Positions 12,198 to 23,900 of a stretch of 64,000 nt of DNA are shown here, piece by piece. Under the pieces are notes generated by a model. That model had not been told where the DNA came from. It made no database searches and saw only the letters and a list, made by a program, of their open reading frames with translations. A program made the translations under genes and the position numbers. The DNA comes from Typha latifolia (Eukaryota; Streptophyta; Magnoliopsida; Poales; Typhaceae). How positions within the stretch are numbered: position 1 is the first letter of the stretch; every line of letters begins with the position of its first letter. The stretch is from the NCBI GenBank assembly GCA_019914945.1, contig CM034112.1, positions 3,247,001-3,311,000 of the forward strand. Direction: 5' to 3'.

Positions 12198-13672
12198 ATG
12201 GCCCCCAAGACCCCCTTCCGGAGGCGAACGCAAGCGCCATCTCGCCGGCAATCACCTCGTGCCGGAGCCGGAGAAGACGACCCCATCGAAGCCATCCACT
12301 GCGAGCAATGCGGGTCCGGCGACTCCGCCGCCGAGCTCCTCCTCTGCGACCGCTGCAACTGCGGCTTCCACCTCTTCTGCCTTCGGCCTATCCTCGTCTG
12401 CGTCCCCAAAGGCCTCTGGTTCTGCCCTTCTTGCTCCACCCACACCAAGCCCAAGCGTACTATTCCCACTCTTGTCCGCCTCCTTAACCCCTATTCCATC
12501 AACTTATCTTCTCACATTTCTACTATGATTTGCAGAGTTTCCTCTAATCCAGACAAAAATCGTGGACTTCTTCCGAATCCAGAGGAATCACGGTGACGAG
12601 AAGGCGGGTTGCAGAAAGAGGAAGAAGAGGACAGGGGCATTGTTGGCGGCGAAGAAGAAGAGAAAGCTCTTGCCTTTTAATCCGAGCGATGACCCAAATC
12701 GGAGATTGGAGCAGATGGCATCTCTGGCCACGGCGTTAACGGCCACGGGGGCCGTCTTTAGCAATGAGCTCACTTACTTTTCCGGCATGGCCCCGAGGTC
12801 CTCCAATTGTGCCGCTCTCGAGCAGGGAGGGATGCAGGTATATGGTCTTTGATGCATTGATAAAGTTCGTCTTTTTCTTTGATATATTTGGTGTTTTTGA
12901 TCATTTGGGAGTTGGGTCTATGTCAACTGTGAAATGGTGGAGATTGACCACGATCTTGATGCAAGAATCGTGCAAGTATGGCTACTAAATTTGCTTCATG
13001 GGGCCTGTGATTTATCTCAGGTACTGTCAAAAGAGGATGCTGAAACCTTAAACTTCTGCAAGAGAATGATGGAGAGAGGAGAATGCCCTCCTCTGTTGGT
13101 TGTTTATGATTCACTGGAAGGGTTAGTTTTTTTTTCTCCAACTACATTGCCTTTTCCTCAATTTCCTCAATGCCATTGCTAGTTACTGAATTGGATTATG
13201 GGTGAATGAGAGCAGGTTTACAGTTGAGGCAGATAGATTCATCAAGGACCTAACAATTATCACAGAGTATGTCGGTGATGTCGATTTCTTAAACAATCGA
13301 GAGCATGACGAAGGCGATAGCATGATGACCTTGTTGTCAGCAAAGGACCCATCAAAAAGCCTTGTAATTTGCCCCGATAAGCGTAGCAATATCGCACGGT
13401 TCATTAACGGAATCAACAATCACACGCCGTAAGAAAATTCATCCCCTACTGCTGCAATCAGAATTCAGTACTTAAGATGCTAATTCATCTAATTTTGGTG
13501 AAAAAAATGCAGGGATGGTAAAAAGAAGCAGAATCTGAAGTGTGTTAGATTTGATGTTGATGGCGAATGCCGCGTTTTATTGATCGCAATTAGAGACATT
13601 TCGAAGGGCGAGAGGCTGTATTATGACTACAATGGCTCTGAGCAGGAGTATCCAACTCAACACTTTGTGTAG
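12198..13672 (+). CDS. ATXR6: ATXR6-type histone H3K27 monomethyltransferase
   Basis: Five exons (12198-12456, 12536-12837, 13021-13121, 13216-13428, 13513-13672) give 344 residues. ATXR5/6 enzymes place one methyl group on H3 lysine 27 during replication, keeping heterochromatin silent and preventing over-replication. A PHD finger spans residues 35-79 (C35, C38, C50, C53, H58, C61, C76, C79). A PCNA-interacting box QTKIVDFF is at 92-99, followed by a basic stretch (KRKKR). A SET domain fills roughly 210-344, with VEADRFIKD, RSNIARFINGINNH and GERLYYDYNG, and the typical family ending. Length and lack of an extended transit-like N terminus favour ATXR6 over ATXR5. The start is the first ATG of this frame. 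Introns are short (78-183 bp). E2F-like sites precede it. No inactivating change is seen. Confidence 0.93.
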
Positions 13673-15268
13673 ATCTTCTGTTGAGAATTCTTGGTACTAG
13701 AAAGTGGGATATAGGATGCAAATGTATTCTTTTATTTTACTTTCTTTTGGGGATAAATGGAACAGGGTGATAGTATATTTCATGATTGTAATGCATCAGA
13801 CACATTTTTCAAAGAGAGCAATAGGGAAGAAGAAACTTCAATGCTAATGTATAGTGGAGTCCAAATCAAACTAAGAGCTTAAGCCCATTATTTATTATGC
13901 CCCATTCATTAATATGAAATCCCTTTTCCATCAATTAATATTGTAGTTAAGCTATCTGAAGTACAGTATCAAGTAATACTTTACAGGAAAAAGTTTCTCT
14001 CATTTCACCTTCAAATTTATGGAAAAAGATGCAGAAAGAAAAGAGTGGCACTTTTCTAAGATTTTTGCTCATAGAAATTTTCTTTTCCTTCTTTAAATTA
14101 AAAACTTATTCTCTGATTGTTTTCTCTCCTGAGGAGAAGACCTCATCCTTTATACAATCAATCAATTATAAACGTTTCTTTATTCTTTTATGCTTTCTAT
14201 TAGTGCTTAATATTTATTTCATTATGAAAGGCATTTAATTGCTCCAAGTATACATGCCTCAGTCACACACAATTGATACAATGATAAAAACATATAAATC
14301 ATCACAGCCTTAATACATAGGAAGAAATCCTGAGTACCATACTAACTGCATCACTGTCAAACAGAGAAGGCCATTATTTGAGCTATAAATGTATCCTTGT
14401 CTCCTGCAAAAAAACATATTAACAGTTTTATCAATAGTTTGATCTATGAGATAGACTTGTAGTTCTATTTTTTTTTAATTTGGATTTCCCCTGTTTGGAA
14501 CCAAATAAGGACATGTTAAAGAGCTATAAATATCTTCTCATCTACAAGACTTTATAGTATCCACATATTCCTAAAGGAATAGATCTAACTAGTTTATTGG
14601 ATTGACACAAAGCAAAAGAAATAGCTGGCAATTCCAAAACAAACTCAAACTCATAGTGAAGAAAAGCATTGAAAGCATACTCTCTCACTCTAAATAAATG
14701 AAAGTTTTTCTAGCAAAGTTTCAATTCATATTTCATCCGCCGTTCAAATAACTAGACGAAAGAAGAAAAGAAAAAAAAATATCTTTTACGGTTTCCATTA
14801 TTTTATAACGAGGCACTAAATGATAAATGGATAAATTTGGAATAAAAAAACAGACTTACATGAAAAAAAAAATTTAATAGGATTAGGTGATAAAAATGAA
14901 AATTAAGTATGTTTTTAGTGCAAATTTGTTTTGATAAATGTCCCAAATCCAGGAAAACAGTGGATAAAAAGACCGTACATGGAAAGTAACCTATACTTGG
15001 CAAGTGGCAGCTGGCCCCCACTCTACTACACCGCACGTCTAAGCAAAACGTTCCATAACTGCCTGCACTCAGAGAAACGGAGAAAGAGAGGAGTTATCTT
15101 TGCTTAGACGTGCCTTCTCTCCCTTATTCGGTTATTCCCCATTCCTTATTCCTCATTCCTTAATACTTATCCCTTCCGCACATTCCCAAATCCCGATAAC
15201 TTATTCCCGTTCCTCGTCTCCCTCTATTCTCCCTCTATTCTCTCTCTATCTCCCCCCCGTCCCTTCCC
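13673..15268. other. Intergenic spacer between ATXR6 and UGE
   Basis: This 1.6-kb spacer contains the ATXR6 3' flank and the UGE upstream region. AT-rich short frames here show no family resemblance. The last 150 bp are pyrimidine-rich (repeated TTATTCCC and CTCTATTCTCC words near 15120-15250) and probably form the UGE leader. No clear TATA box was identified. Confidence 0.6.
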
Positions 15269-18200
15269 ATGGCTCCGTCGGAATCCGAGAAGCCGACTAG
15301 CATCTTGGTGACCGGCGGCGCCGGTTTTATCGGGACCCACACCGTGCTCCAGCTCCTCCGGGAGGGCTTCTACGTGTCGGTCATCGACAACCTCGACAAC
15401 TCCGTCCCGGAGGCTCTCGACCGCGTTCGCCTCCTTGCCGGCCCCACCCTCTCCCGGAACCTCGAATTCTTCCTTGTAATCCTTCTCCCTCTCTATACCT
15501 ATCTTCTCTCTTTCTCTCTCTAGATATGGCGATCTCGATGTGCATTGGTTGGTGCGTTGCAGGGCGATCTGAGGAACAAGGAAGACTTGGAGAAGGTGTT
15601 TTCTGGAAAAAGGTGCGATCTTTGCTCCACTCTTGGTTAGGATTAGATAGATATTTTTATTGGATCGTGCGTTTGAAGGAATATTTTGATCCATTAGTAG
15701 AACGGGTATCGAGATAATATACTATGTACAACAATATCAAAACACATTGCGGTTTTGTTACTTATATGTGTATATTAGGTTTGATTCTTTAATCTATAGT
15801 TATTAGGGTATTTTCTTCTTATGATTTACCTCAAGGATTGTGGAAATGTGAAGCTGTCACCTAAAGGCTAAGATATGGCATATGTTCCTTTTTAACTTGG
15901 TACTGTTCTATTATGAGAAGACTTGACTAATTTGTCTTTAAAATGTGTCTCTAACTTCTCGTGCACACAAGTAGTTTTGACCCATTAATGAAAGGAGTAG
16001 CATAATTTAGAGGTTAAATCAGATCAATGAAGAGTATGATTCAAATAATTCCTGACTTGGAGTGAGTTTATCAGTTTCTTGCCCTTATACCGGCATATTT
16101 TCTGATTCTCTTTGTTTTGTGGACTGTATGTTTGTTGTCAATTTCTTCAAATGTGTAGTGTAAATTGTAGTTGGCACTAAAAGAGATTAGCATCACTGTT
16201 ATATACTTATATATCAGTATTTTTCCCTCATTGTGCCCATAGTTCAAAGTTTCGGTTTCGATTTTTGTTTCAACTTGGTTTAAAAACGAAACATTTCACT
16301 CAGTATGTATTGGTTTTGGAATTTTTTTGATAAATAGTCTCTTTTTATTTTATTTTTCAATGTATCACACAGAATCTAATGAGGTTGATATTGAGTTACA
16401 TACAAGTTGGATTCAAGTAAATTTCAGCTTAGAATTAAAAAACATAAATTAAAAAATATTGTTATTGGGTTGTTTCAATTGGATGCCAGTTTAGCGAGAT
16501 AATTTCGGATTGGATAGGACCTAAACATGAAACATTTCGATGAAACATCTTGATTTCGAATGAAACTTCAAACCATGATTGTGCCAACTAGTAGATGGAG
16601 GGTTTCTCTTCATTTTCAAATACGTCTATCGGCAATGCTTACAACAATGTCATATGTAAGGATTGTCATTCCATTTAGTTGGAATCATGCTATATGATGA
16701 TCAATTGGCAGTGATCCAACATGCGATCTTGATGCTGTCGAGTCGAGCTGACACAGTGCATGTCAGTTGACACTTGCTGTGCAAGCCTAGTATCGAAAAA
16801 TGGCATGAGGGTTGCTGCACAGTACCCTCCTTTTGCCTCCTACTGATCGCTGTTAATCATCACCATCATTGTGAAGCCATCCCTATTGTTCCGTCATCTA
16901 TCTCGTCGGGCAAAGGCGAGAAGGACGACAGAGCGAACGTCGAGACCGACAGCAAGGGTGACACAGTTAATAGTCTCCCTCTCCCTCTCTCCTCTTTTTC
17001 TCTCCCTCCAAGCTCGCGTTGGAGCCTCTTTTCTCACGGCATGGTCGGCAAATGCTGCACCATGTGTCACGCCATGCCGATGACTGGCACAACAATCCTT
17101 GGTCATACACACGTCATATATGCATGAGAAAGTTTGTCTTTCTTCAAGCCCTCAAAGCATCAAAGCGACATAGTCAAGCTAAACAATTTGCTTTCCTCAC
17201 CAAATATAATGAGGGAATGGCAGTCAATTAGTATTCTATTGTCTAAATAAGACTACAGAACCACCCGAACTCTTGAATGGGACTTATTTTTAACCACCTT
17301 AACTTACTTTCCTTTCTTCTTGCCTTCTTCTCTTAGTCATACTTGACATGCCACACCAGTTTGTTTTCTTATATGACAGAATACACAAGCTCTGCTTAGT
17401 TCAGTCAACCCTGGGCTACATTAGGATGATTACCATATCGTTCACTTAGTCCTCTTATGTTTTCTCCATTATTTCAAGTATTTCTTTTAATGGTAGCTCC
17501 AGTTTTGCATTTTGCATTTTAGTTTGTTAACTTAGTAAGTTCCTTCTAATGTAGATATGATGCTGTTATCCATTTTGCTGGGCTTAAAGCTGTTGGACAG
17601 AGTGTTGCAAAACCTAGTCTCTATTACAACAACAATTTGATTGGCACAATAAATCTGTACGAGTTCATGGCAAAATATGGTTGTAAAAAGGTGACTCTCA
17701 TCATCTTGGTCTTCCATTTATTGTCTTGCAGACTCTTTTATACAAACTTTCATTTATGTGAAAATAGATGGTATTTTCATCCTCTGCCACTGTTTATGGG
17801 CAACCTGACAAAATTCCATGTGTCGAAGATTTTGAGCTAAGAGCAATGAATCCATATGGTAGGACTAAGGTATGTTAAACAGTAACTTACAACAAAGATC
17901 AATATGCATTGTCACTTTGAAAGTCCTTAGATCTTTCTGGAGAATCAACTTCGTGGTGCTTTTGACACTTAGCCAGTTGGATGTTTTGGTGTAATAGCTT
18001 TTTCTTGAAGAGATAGCTCGTGATATTCAAAAGGCTGATCCAGAGTGGAGAATTATACTATTGAGATACTTCAACCCTGTTGGAGCTCATGAGAGTGGTC
18101 AAATTGGTGAAGATCCCAAGGGCATTCCAAACAACTTGATGCCTTACATCCAGCAAGTTTCTGTTGGTCGGCTGCCAGAGTTGAATGTGTATGGCTATGA

Positions 18201-19726
18201 TTACCCAACTAAGGATGGTAGTGCGGTATGTACTATTCAGCCATTTCTAGTTATACTTGTTAAGAATGTTCCTTATAATCCTTAAGTGTCACATCTTATA
18301 ATTAAGACTAAGAAATCACATGCCGTATTTGAGCATGATAGTTATATCTCATTATCTGCTATATTGGTTCTACTGTAATAATAGTAATCTTGACCCATTT
18401 CTTAGTGGCAAAGCGATGGCCATTATGGTGACTGCTAGAAGTGTTAAAGAAGTTATAATCTGATGCTATCTGTTGTGAAAATTATATAAATATCTATGGT
18501 TACGTCATGAACCTATATTGTTCTTCAATAACAGTATCTTCACAACATAAATTGGACATATCATTTTCTTGAATTTATAGTCTTTTTAACTGAAATTGAT
18601 GACTTGCATGAATAATCGAATAGTCCAGTAGCCCTTCTTCACCTCAATTACTTTCTTCTCATTCACTCTGTACAGCATGTAATTCTATCAGGTACCAGTA
18701 TGGGTTGAGAATTTTCTTTTGCATACTCATTTTCTGACATTCCTATATCCGATGTTTTTGTCCTTTGAGCTACAGAAGTTATTTGGACAAACTTTCTCAC
18801 ATTGGTTATGTCGATGCTATAAAAAGAAAAGGTTTCTTTTATCTAGAAAACTCAATGTGGTGTAAATTTATCTTTGTGATTCTTCCCTGAGCAGATTCGA
18901 GATTACATTCATGTTATGGACTTAGCTGATGGTCATATAGCAGCCTTGAGAAAGCTTTTTGCTGCAGAAAATATTGGTATCTTTCCGTTTCTCCTCCCCC
19001 TAATTTTCTCTCTACCAAGCGCACACGCACAACACACACTCATTGTGTGGCCATTTTTGGGCTTTTTTTTCAGGTTGTGTTGCCTACAACTTGGGGACAG
19101 GATGTGGCACATCTGTGCTTGAAATGGTTGCAGCATTTGAGAAGGCATCTGGCAAGGTCTGTTATATATAAGCATTTCTGTGTATTCTAGGAATTTGAAA
19201 TCAACTCAACTTTTCTTTCATCGTTAAATGAATTTTTCAGAAAATTCCCATCAAGTTATGCCCTAGGAGGCCTGGTGATGCTACAGCTGTCTATGCATCC
19301 ACAGAGAAAGCTCAAGAAGAACTGGGTTGGAGGTAATATTCTCTCTGCTTTTCTAAGCTAACTATCTCTTTTCAGCATAGTAGTAATGCGGTGCAAATTG
19401 CCATGTTGACTGCACCATACTGGGTGAATTCTGGCATCCAAAATTCTTTCGATAATATATCTAATTTCAGATCAAAAGTCGAAATGGAACATGGATGCAA
19501 CATAAAGGAAAATCTTTTATTTATCTATTTATTGCGTATCATTCTCTGTTATCTTTGTTTCCATTGATCTATGTTCTGTGAAAAGTACATGGCTTGATCA
19601 GGGCTAAGTCAAACCGGAAAATCTGATTGCAGGGCAAAGTATGGTATAGAAGAGATGTGCAGAGACCAGTGGAATTGGGCAAGCAAGAATCCTTATGGTT
19701 ATACCGGCCCCAACCTGGGAAAATAG
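15269..19726 (+). CDS. UGE: UDP-glucose 4-epimerase
   Basis: Nine exons (15269-15475, 15563-15612, 17555-17690, 17768-17869, 17998-18225, 18895-18976, 19074-19156, 19241-19332, 19633-19726) encode 357 residues. The enzyme interconverts UDP-glucose and UDP-galactose in the cytosol, supplying galactose for cell wall, galactolipid and glycoprotein synthesis. It is an extended short-chain dehydrogenase: the NAD motif TGGAGFIG is at 15-22, the SSSATVYG serine segment at 135-142 and the catalytic NPYGRTK at 159-165 (Y161, K165). [21 protein letters not shown] and CPRRPGDA follow in the family order. The start ATG agrees with the family N terminus. Intron 2 (1942 bp) holds a hAT MITE and a GC-rich insert. 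The gene ends tail-to-tail with cpFtsY. No lesion is seen. Confidence 0.96.
16238..16577. mobile_element. hAT-type MITE with 8-bp target duplication
   Basis: The 340-bp element is flanked by an exact 8-bp direct repeat, ATTGTGCC, at 16230-16237 and 16578-16585. Its ends are imperfect inverted repeats: CATAGTTCAAAGTTTC at the left and, read from the right, CATGGTTTGAAGTTTC. An 8-bp duplication with CA-starting ends is typical of hAT transposons. It carries no open frame and lies in UGE intron 2. A similar terminal phrase, CATGGTTTGAAACTTTGAA, occurs in a cpFtsY intron near 23339. Confidence 0.8.
16740..17130. other. GC-richer insert in UGE intron 2, unexplained
   Basis: About 390 bp inside the intron are markedly richer in G and C than the surrounding intron and hold short overlapping frames of 70-117 codons in both directions. 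None resembles a known protein. Words such as GGCATG, GCTGCAC and TGGCAC recur at both sides, hinting at transposon-derived DNA, but clean ends and a duplication were not found. The conserved UGE exons skip it entirely. Confidence 0.4.
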
Positions 19727-20935
19727 AACACCAGCAGCTTCAGTTAAACTGACCAGATAGTAGCGAGCTTTATTGGTTTTACAGCAACCTTTCTCTGTCC
19801 TAAGTGACTCAAGTAGCTGATCTTATAATTTAAAGAATAATGTCTCTGTTACTACAGATGCATGGTGTAACTTCCTTCACTGTTTCCAAAGATATATTTT
19901 TCAGTTCAAACTTCAAAGTAGGGTGAATTGATTTGGTGGGTAAACTGGAAAGTTGCTAATGAAGACCGAATCTTTTAATTTGAACGATATCATGCATTTA
20001 TGCTGTATAAAAGAGTTACTGCAAGGAGATATTTATGTTTTACTTTAAACTGGGCGGTCGATGCTTTACGAATAATTGCATTTAGCTTTTGAAGCATACC
20101 TATGAGCCTACATGAAAAGAAAAAAAAGACTTCCACCCAAGTATTGGAAGCGTTGATGTATTGGATAATGATTCATAGATGTGAGTTCTGCCTGGTTCAT
20201 TGCAAAAAAAAAAAGTAAATACTATTTTAATTTTTTATACTAATATAAAAGAATTTATACAGATACAAGTTATTCTAATATTTAGTTATATTTTAGTATG
20301 CGTAATAATTATATTTGATGTAAAATAAAGTTGAATGATAGTTTAGCAAATCACTAAAGAATTTTTTATAATGGATAGAAGACAAGAATAGAGAAAAAGA
20401 AAAGAAATAGTGATTAAATGATAGTTAATTGAAGAAATTTGTTTTTAAGGTTCACAAGTGAATAGGTGCTGAAATATTAAAGCCAATTTGGAAGCAAGAA
20501 GAAAATAAATTAGCTCTACTTATTTCTAGTGTTATACAGATGACCCACTTTTGGAAATAGCTGGTGGATGAAATTAGGATTTACTTTTAATGAAGCGAAA
20601 ACAAAAGGATTTTAGTTTCTTAAAGCAGTTTTGGTTCTGGAGGTTTATTGACCCACACTGCTATCTTGAAACATAACATAAATGACTGGTTCTGGAGGCC
20701 TCTTCTAGTTCTATTGATTTTATTTAAGTGATCAATAACATTGGAACAGTTGAAAATAAGGAATAAACCATAAACCTTTAAAAATCTGCAATAGAGCAAT
20801 AAGCCGCAAATTCAGACACTCATTTTAATCAATTAAAATTTAGCGTTACATCTTAATCTTTAACAACAAAAAAAACGTATTATTACGATCGTTAAACTAC
20901 TGTACAAAAGGAGACCTCACAAGGCTTTTATCACC
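19727..20935. other. Convergent 3' spacer between UGE and cpFtsY
   Basis: About 1.2 kb separates the two stop codons. Both genes end into this space, so it contains the two 3' untranslated regions. It is AT-rich with A runs near 20205 and 20866. No open frame or RNA gene was recognised. Confidence 0.6.
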
Positions 20936-23900
20936 TCAAGAAAAAATAGCATTAACAAAGGCCTCAGCATCAAAAGGTTGAAGGTCATCCACCCCTTCAC
21001 CAACACCTACAAACTTGACAGGAATACCAAGTTCATCAACCACACTGACCTGCAAGAGAAAGAACGGGTAGCTTAGATGCTATCTAAGTCTAGGACAGAC
21101 AAGATTAATGCAACCTAACACAATATATTGCAAAGGAACAATGTATAGTTTCTTAGAAGGATATTTGGACATACCACACAGCCGCCTCGAGCAGAGCCAT
21201 CCAGCTTTGTCAAGATAAATCCTGTAACTCCGACGACCTGTCATACATTTGTGGAAGAATGTTATAGTATGAATCAATTTCTTGCAGTAGAAATAAAAGA
21301 CAAATGAACTCTTAAGTATTTGTCACTAGAACACCTTTATCTAGTTTTCACCAAATATTTGTCAAATTCTAAGCAAGGATCACAAATCAATACAGGACCA
21401 AAAGTTTATTCATGTTATTCTGTAAACTGTAAGAAGGATGACATCTTATTTGAATTAATTTCTTCGGGTTTTATAAATATCAAATAGCAAACTAATGTCA
21501 TTTGCTACAATATTGTTGCTTGTACAGCTATCAGAATTGAGTGATGATTGATCTGCAAGAGCTGGTGACCTGGTGTTTATAAGTTATAACAAATTCAAAT
21601 TGGAACATGTGATTCATTTGTATAACTTGACTTGTTTGAGATAAGATATGTGCCATTTCTCTTGCAACTGAAATCTATTATGTGCGCCGAGTGAAAACCA
21701 TACTTTGGCACATCTTAGAATGTACTTGTTCCTATATAGAAAAATGTGTTTGAACGCATTTGTTGTCAAATCATGTGATGAATGGCAAGTTTCTAGCAAT
21801 TTCCTGAGTATGGAGAATAAAAAAATATGCGTAAATAATAGTTAAAGATAACCATCAGCTGAAAACATGAATGTCTGACTATGCTTCAGGATAAGAAGGT
21901 TACTTCATTGAACTCTCTCGCCTGTTGTAGCATATTCAGGCCAGTCGTCCCATCCAGAACAAGCAAAATCTCCTGCAAGTAGTAGAGGTGCCTAATGTTA
22001 TTGATGATGTAAATATCAATTAGCATCATCATTAGGTTTCCCAAATGGATGAATTGCATTAATTAATTAAGAGAAAAGTTAAATTTAAGCAAAGAACAAA
22101 ATGACATACAGTAAATCCAAGCATAATAAACTAATACAAAGTAAAAAAAAAAAAAAGAATAAACACCAGACAGGGTCAGACGGTATCTAACCCAGTTATG
22201 AGAAGCACCAGCAAGCAAGTGAAACAATGAGAGGGGCAATACAAATATCACCAATCACAAAGGTTTTCTGCTAACACCCCAAAACTTTCCATTATTAGTC
22301 AGTACAGTAATGTGAGACTCAGTAACTCCCTCATTATGTTATGTGCTTGTTCAAAAGTTTTGCTTCAATGAATTTGACTATTCTATTTATAAAATCTAAA
22401 CATGTTGGTGAAAAACATATATGGTAAATAAGAATTGTAAGATGATCCATAACTTCACATACTCAGATTGAGCAGTTTCAAGTGCTAATGCTATTGGGTT
22501 GAAAATTCTAGAGAAACTAATGGTGCATTATAGCCTACAATACAAATCAATCAGAGTTTCATTCTTTATATATGCTTCTCAGAAACTCGAGTTTGTATGT
22601 CGTTGATAGGATATCCCAGTATCAACAGGAAGATGCCAAAATATTTCTAGTTTCATAGTTGCAATCATTTTCTTTTGAATAGTCTTAATTAGACGTCTTG
22701 GACAATTGGCAGTTCTATGTAAGGCCAGACCATTTTAATTGAGCTCATCATCATATCTTACATATGAGTCATATATGCTGGAAGATATTGTCTTAGTGCT
22801 GCTTTGTTTATAGAATACAGACCCCCTTGGATTTCACGGGATGTATAAATAATTCATGAATGAAAAAAAATCTTTTTAGAAGCAGCACTTTTTATCTCCT
22901 CTCATTTATTAGTCATATTTTATTCTTTTATTCTCCCAACTGATAAGGGCCCCTAAGACAGTCACCATTATTGTTGTTCTCTGTTATCACCGTCTTCTGC
23001 TACAGCTATTTTCTACTTCTACCTCTATTTCTGTTTCTTCACTGGATAATCAAAATTCATCCGTAACACTCAATTTTGTGCAAGTATCGGCGCGAAACTG
23101 TTCCATTCAAGTCTTTCAACTGCAGAACCTCAATTATAACCTCCAGTGGTACAAGATGTATTTTATGTGTTAACCGCTAACCGTTATTTAGCATATGTTT
23201 AGAAACAGGTTTTATCATCAAGGAACTAAACATGGATGTGATGTATATTCCACAAATTCAGTGCGACTTTCAATAAAACTAAAACACAGATAAATTTGTT
23301 GACCAAGAGATATTAAAATGCTGCAACTTATTAAGAGCATGGTTTGAAACTTTGAATATTTCCCAAATTTCCAGACAGAATGTCATACATTAGGAGCACG
23401 AGGAATGATCTTAGCCACAGCTTTCTTGCAGGTAATTAATTCTTCCATCAGGCTATAATTTGTATGAAGGCCTGCAGAATGTTCAGAAAAAACATGCATC
23501 AGATCGTAATACTAAATCAGAATTGAACAACAGTGTACGTACGTCCAGATGTATCACATAAAACTACATCATATCCTTGCTCCTTCCCCTTTTTCACAGC
23601 CTGTGAAAGAACTACCAATAAAGAGAAGTTAGATGGCATATTTCTACTCTGTAACCAAAATTAAGCAAGTGACACATAATATTTTGGTGCACTTGCAATT
23701 CATACCTGAAGGAGCTTTGGTCTTCTCACTCTGAGCCACAACTATTTCTGAACCAGTTCTCTCAGCCCATACTTCCAGCTGCTCACTAGCTGCTGCTCTG
23801 AATGTGTCACCTGCTGCCATTAGTACCTAAATCATCATGACAAAAAAAAAGTTCCTTTATGACAGGTCATCTAAAAGATTAAAAAAACAACAAGATTGTT

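Noticed and set aside
12005..12487. 160-codon frame overlapping ATXR6 exon 1
   Set aside because: It is a shadow of GC-rich exon 1 in another phase; the correct frame holds the PHD finger.
12838..13020. Possible extra ATXR6 exon with an open frame
   Set aside because: Joining 12837 directly to 13021 gives the family-typical EQGGMQVLSKE; the insert would disrupt it.
15224..15694. 156-codon antisense frame over UGE exons 1-2
   Set aside because: It crosses real splice sites and mirrors the GC-rich exon; the sense frame carries the NAD-binding motif.
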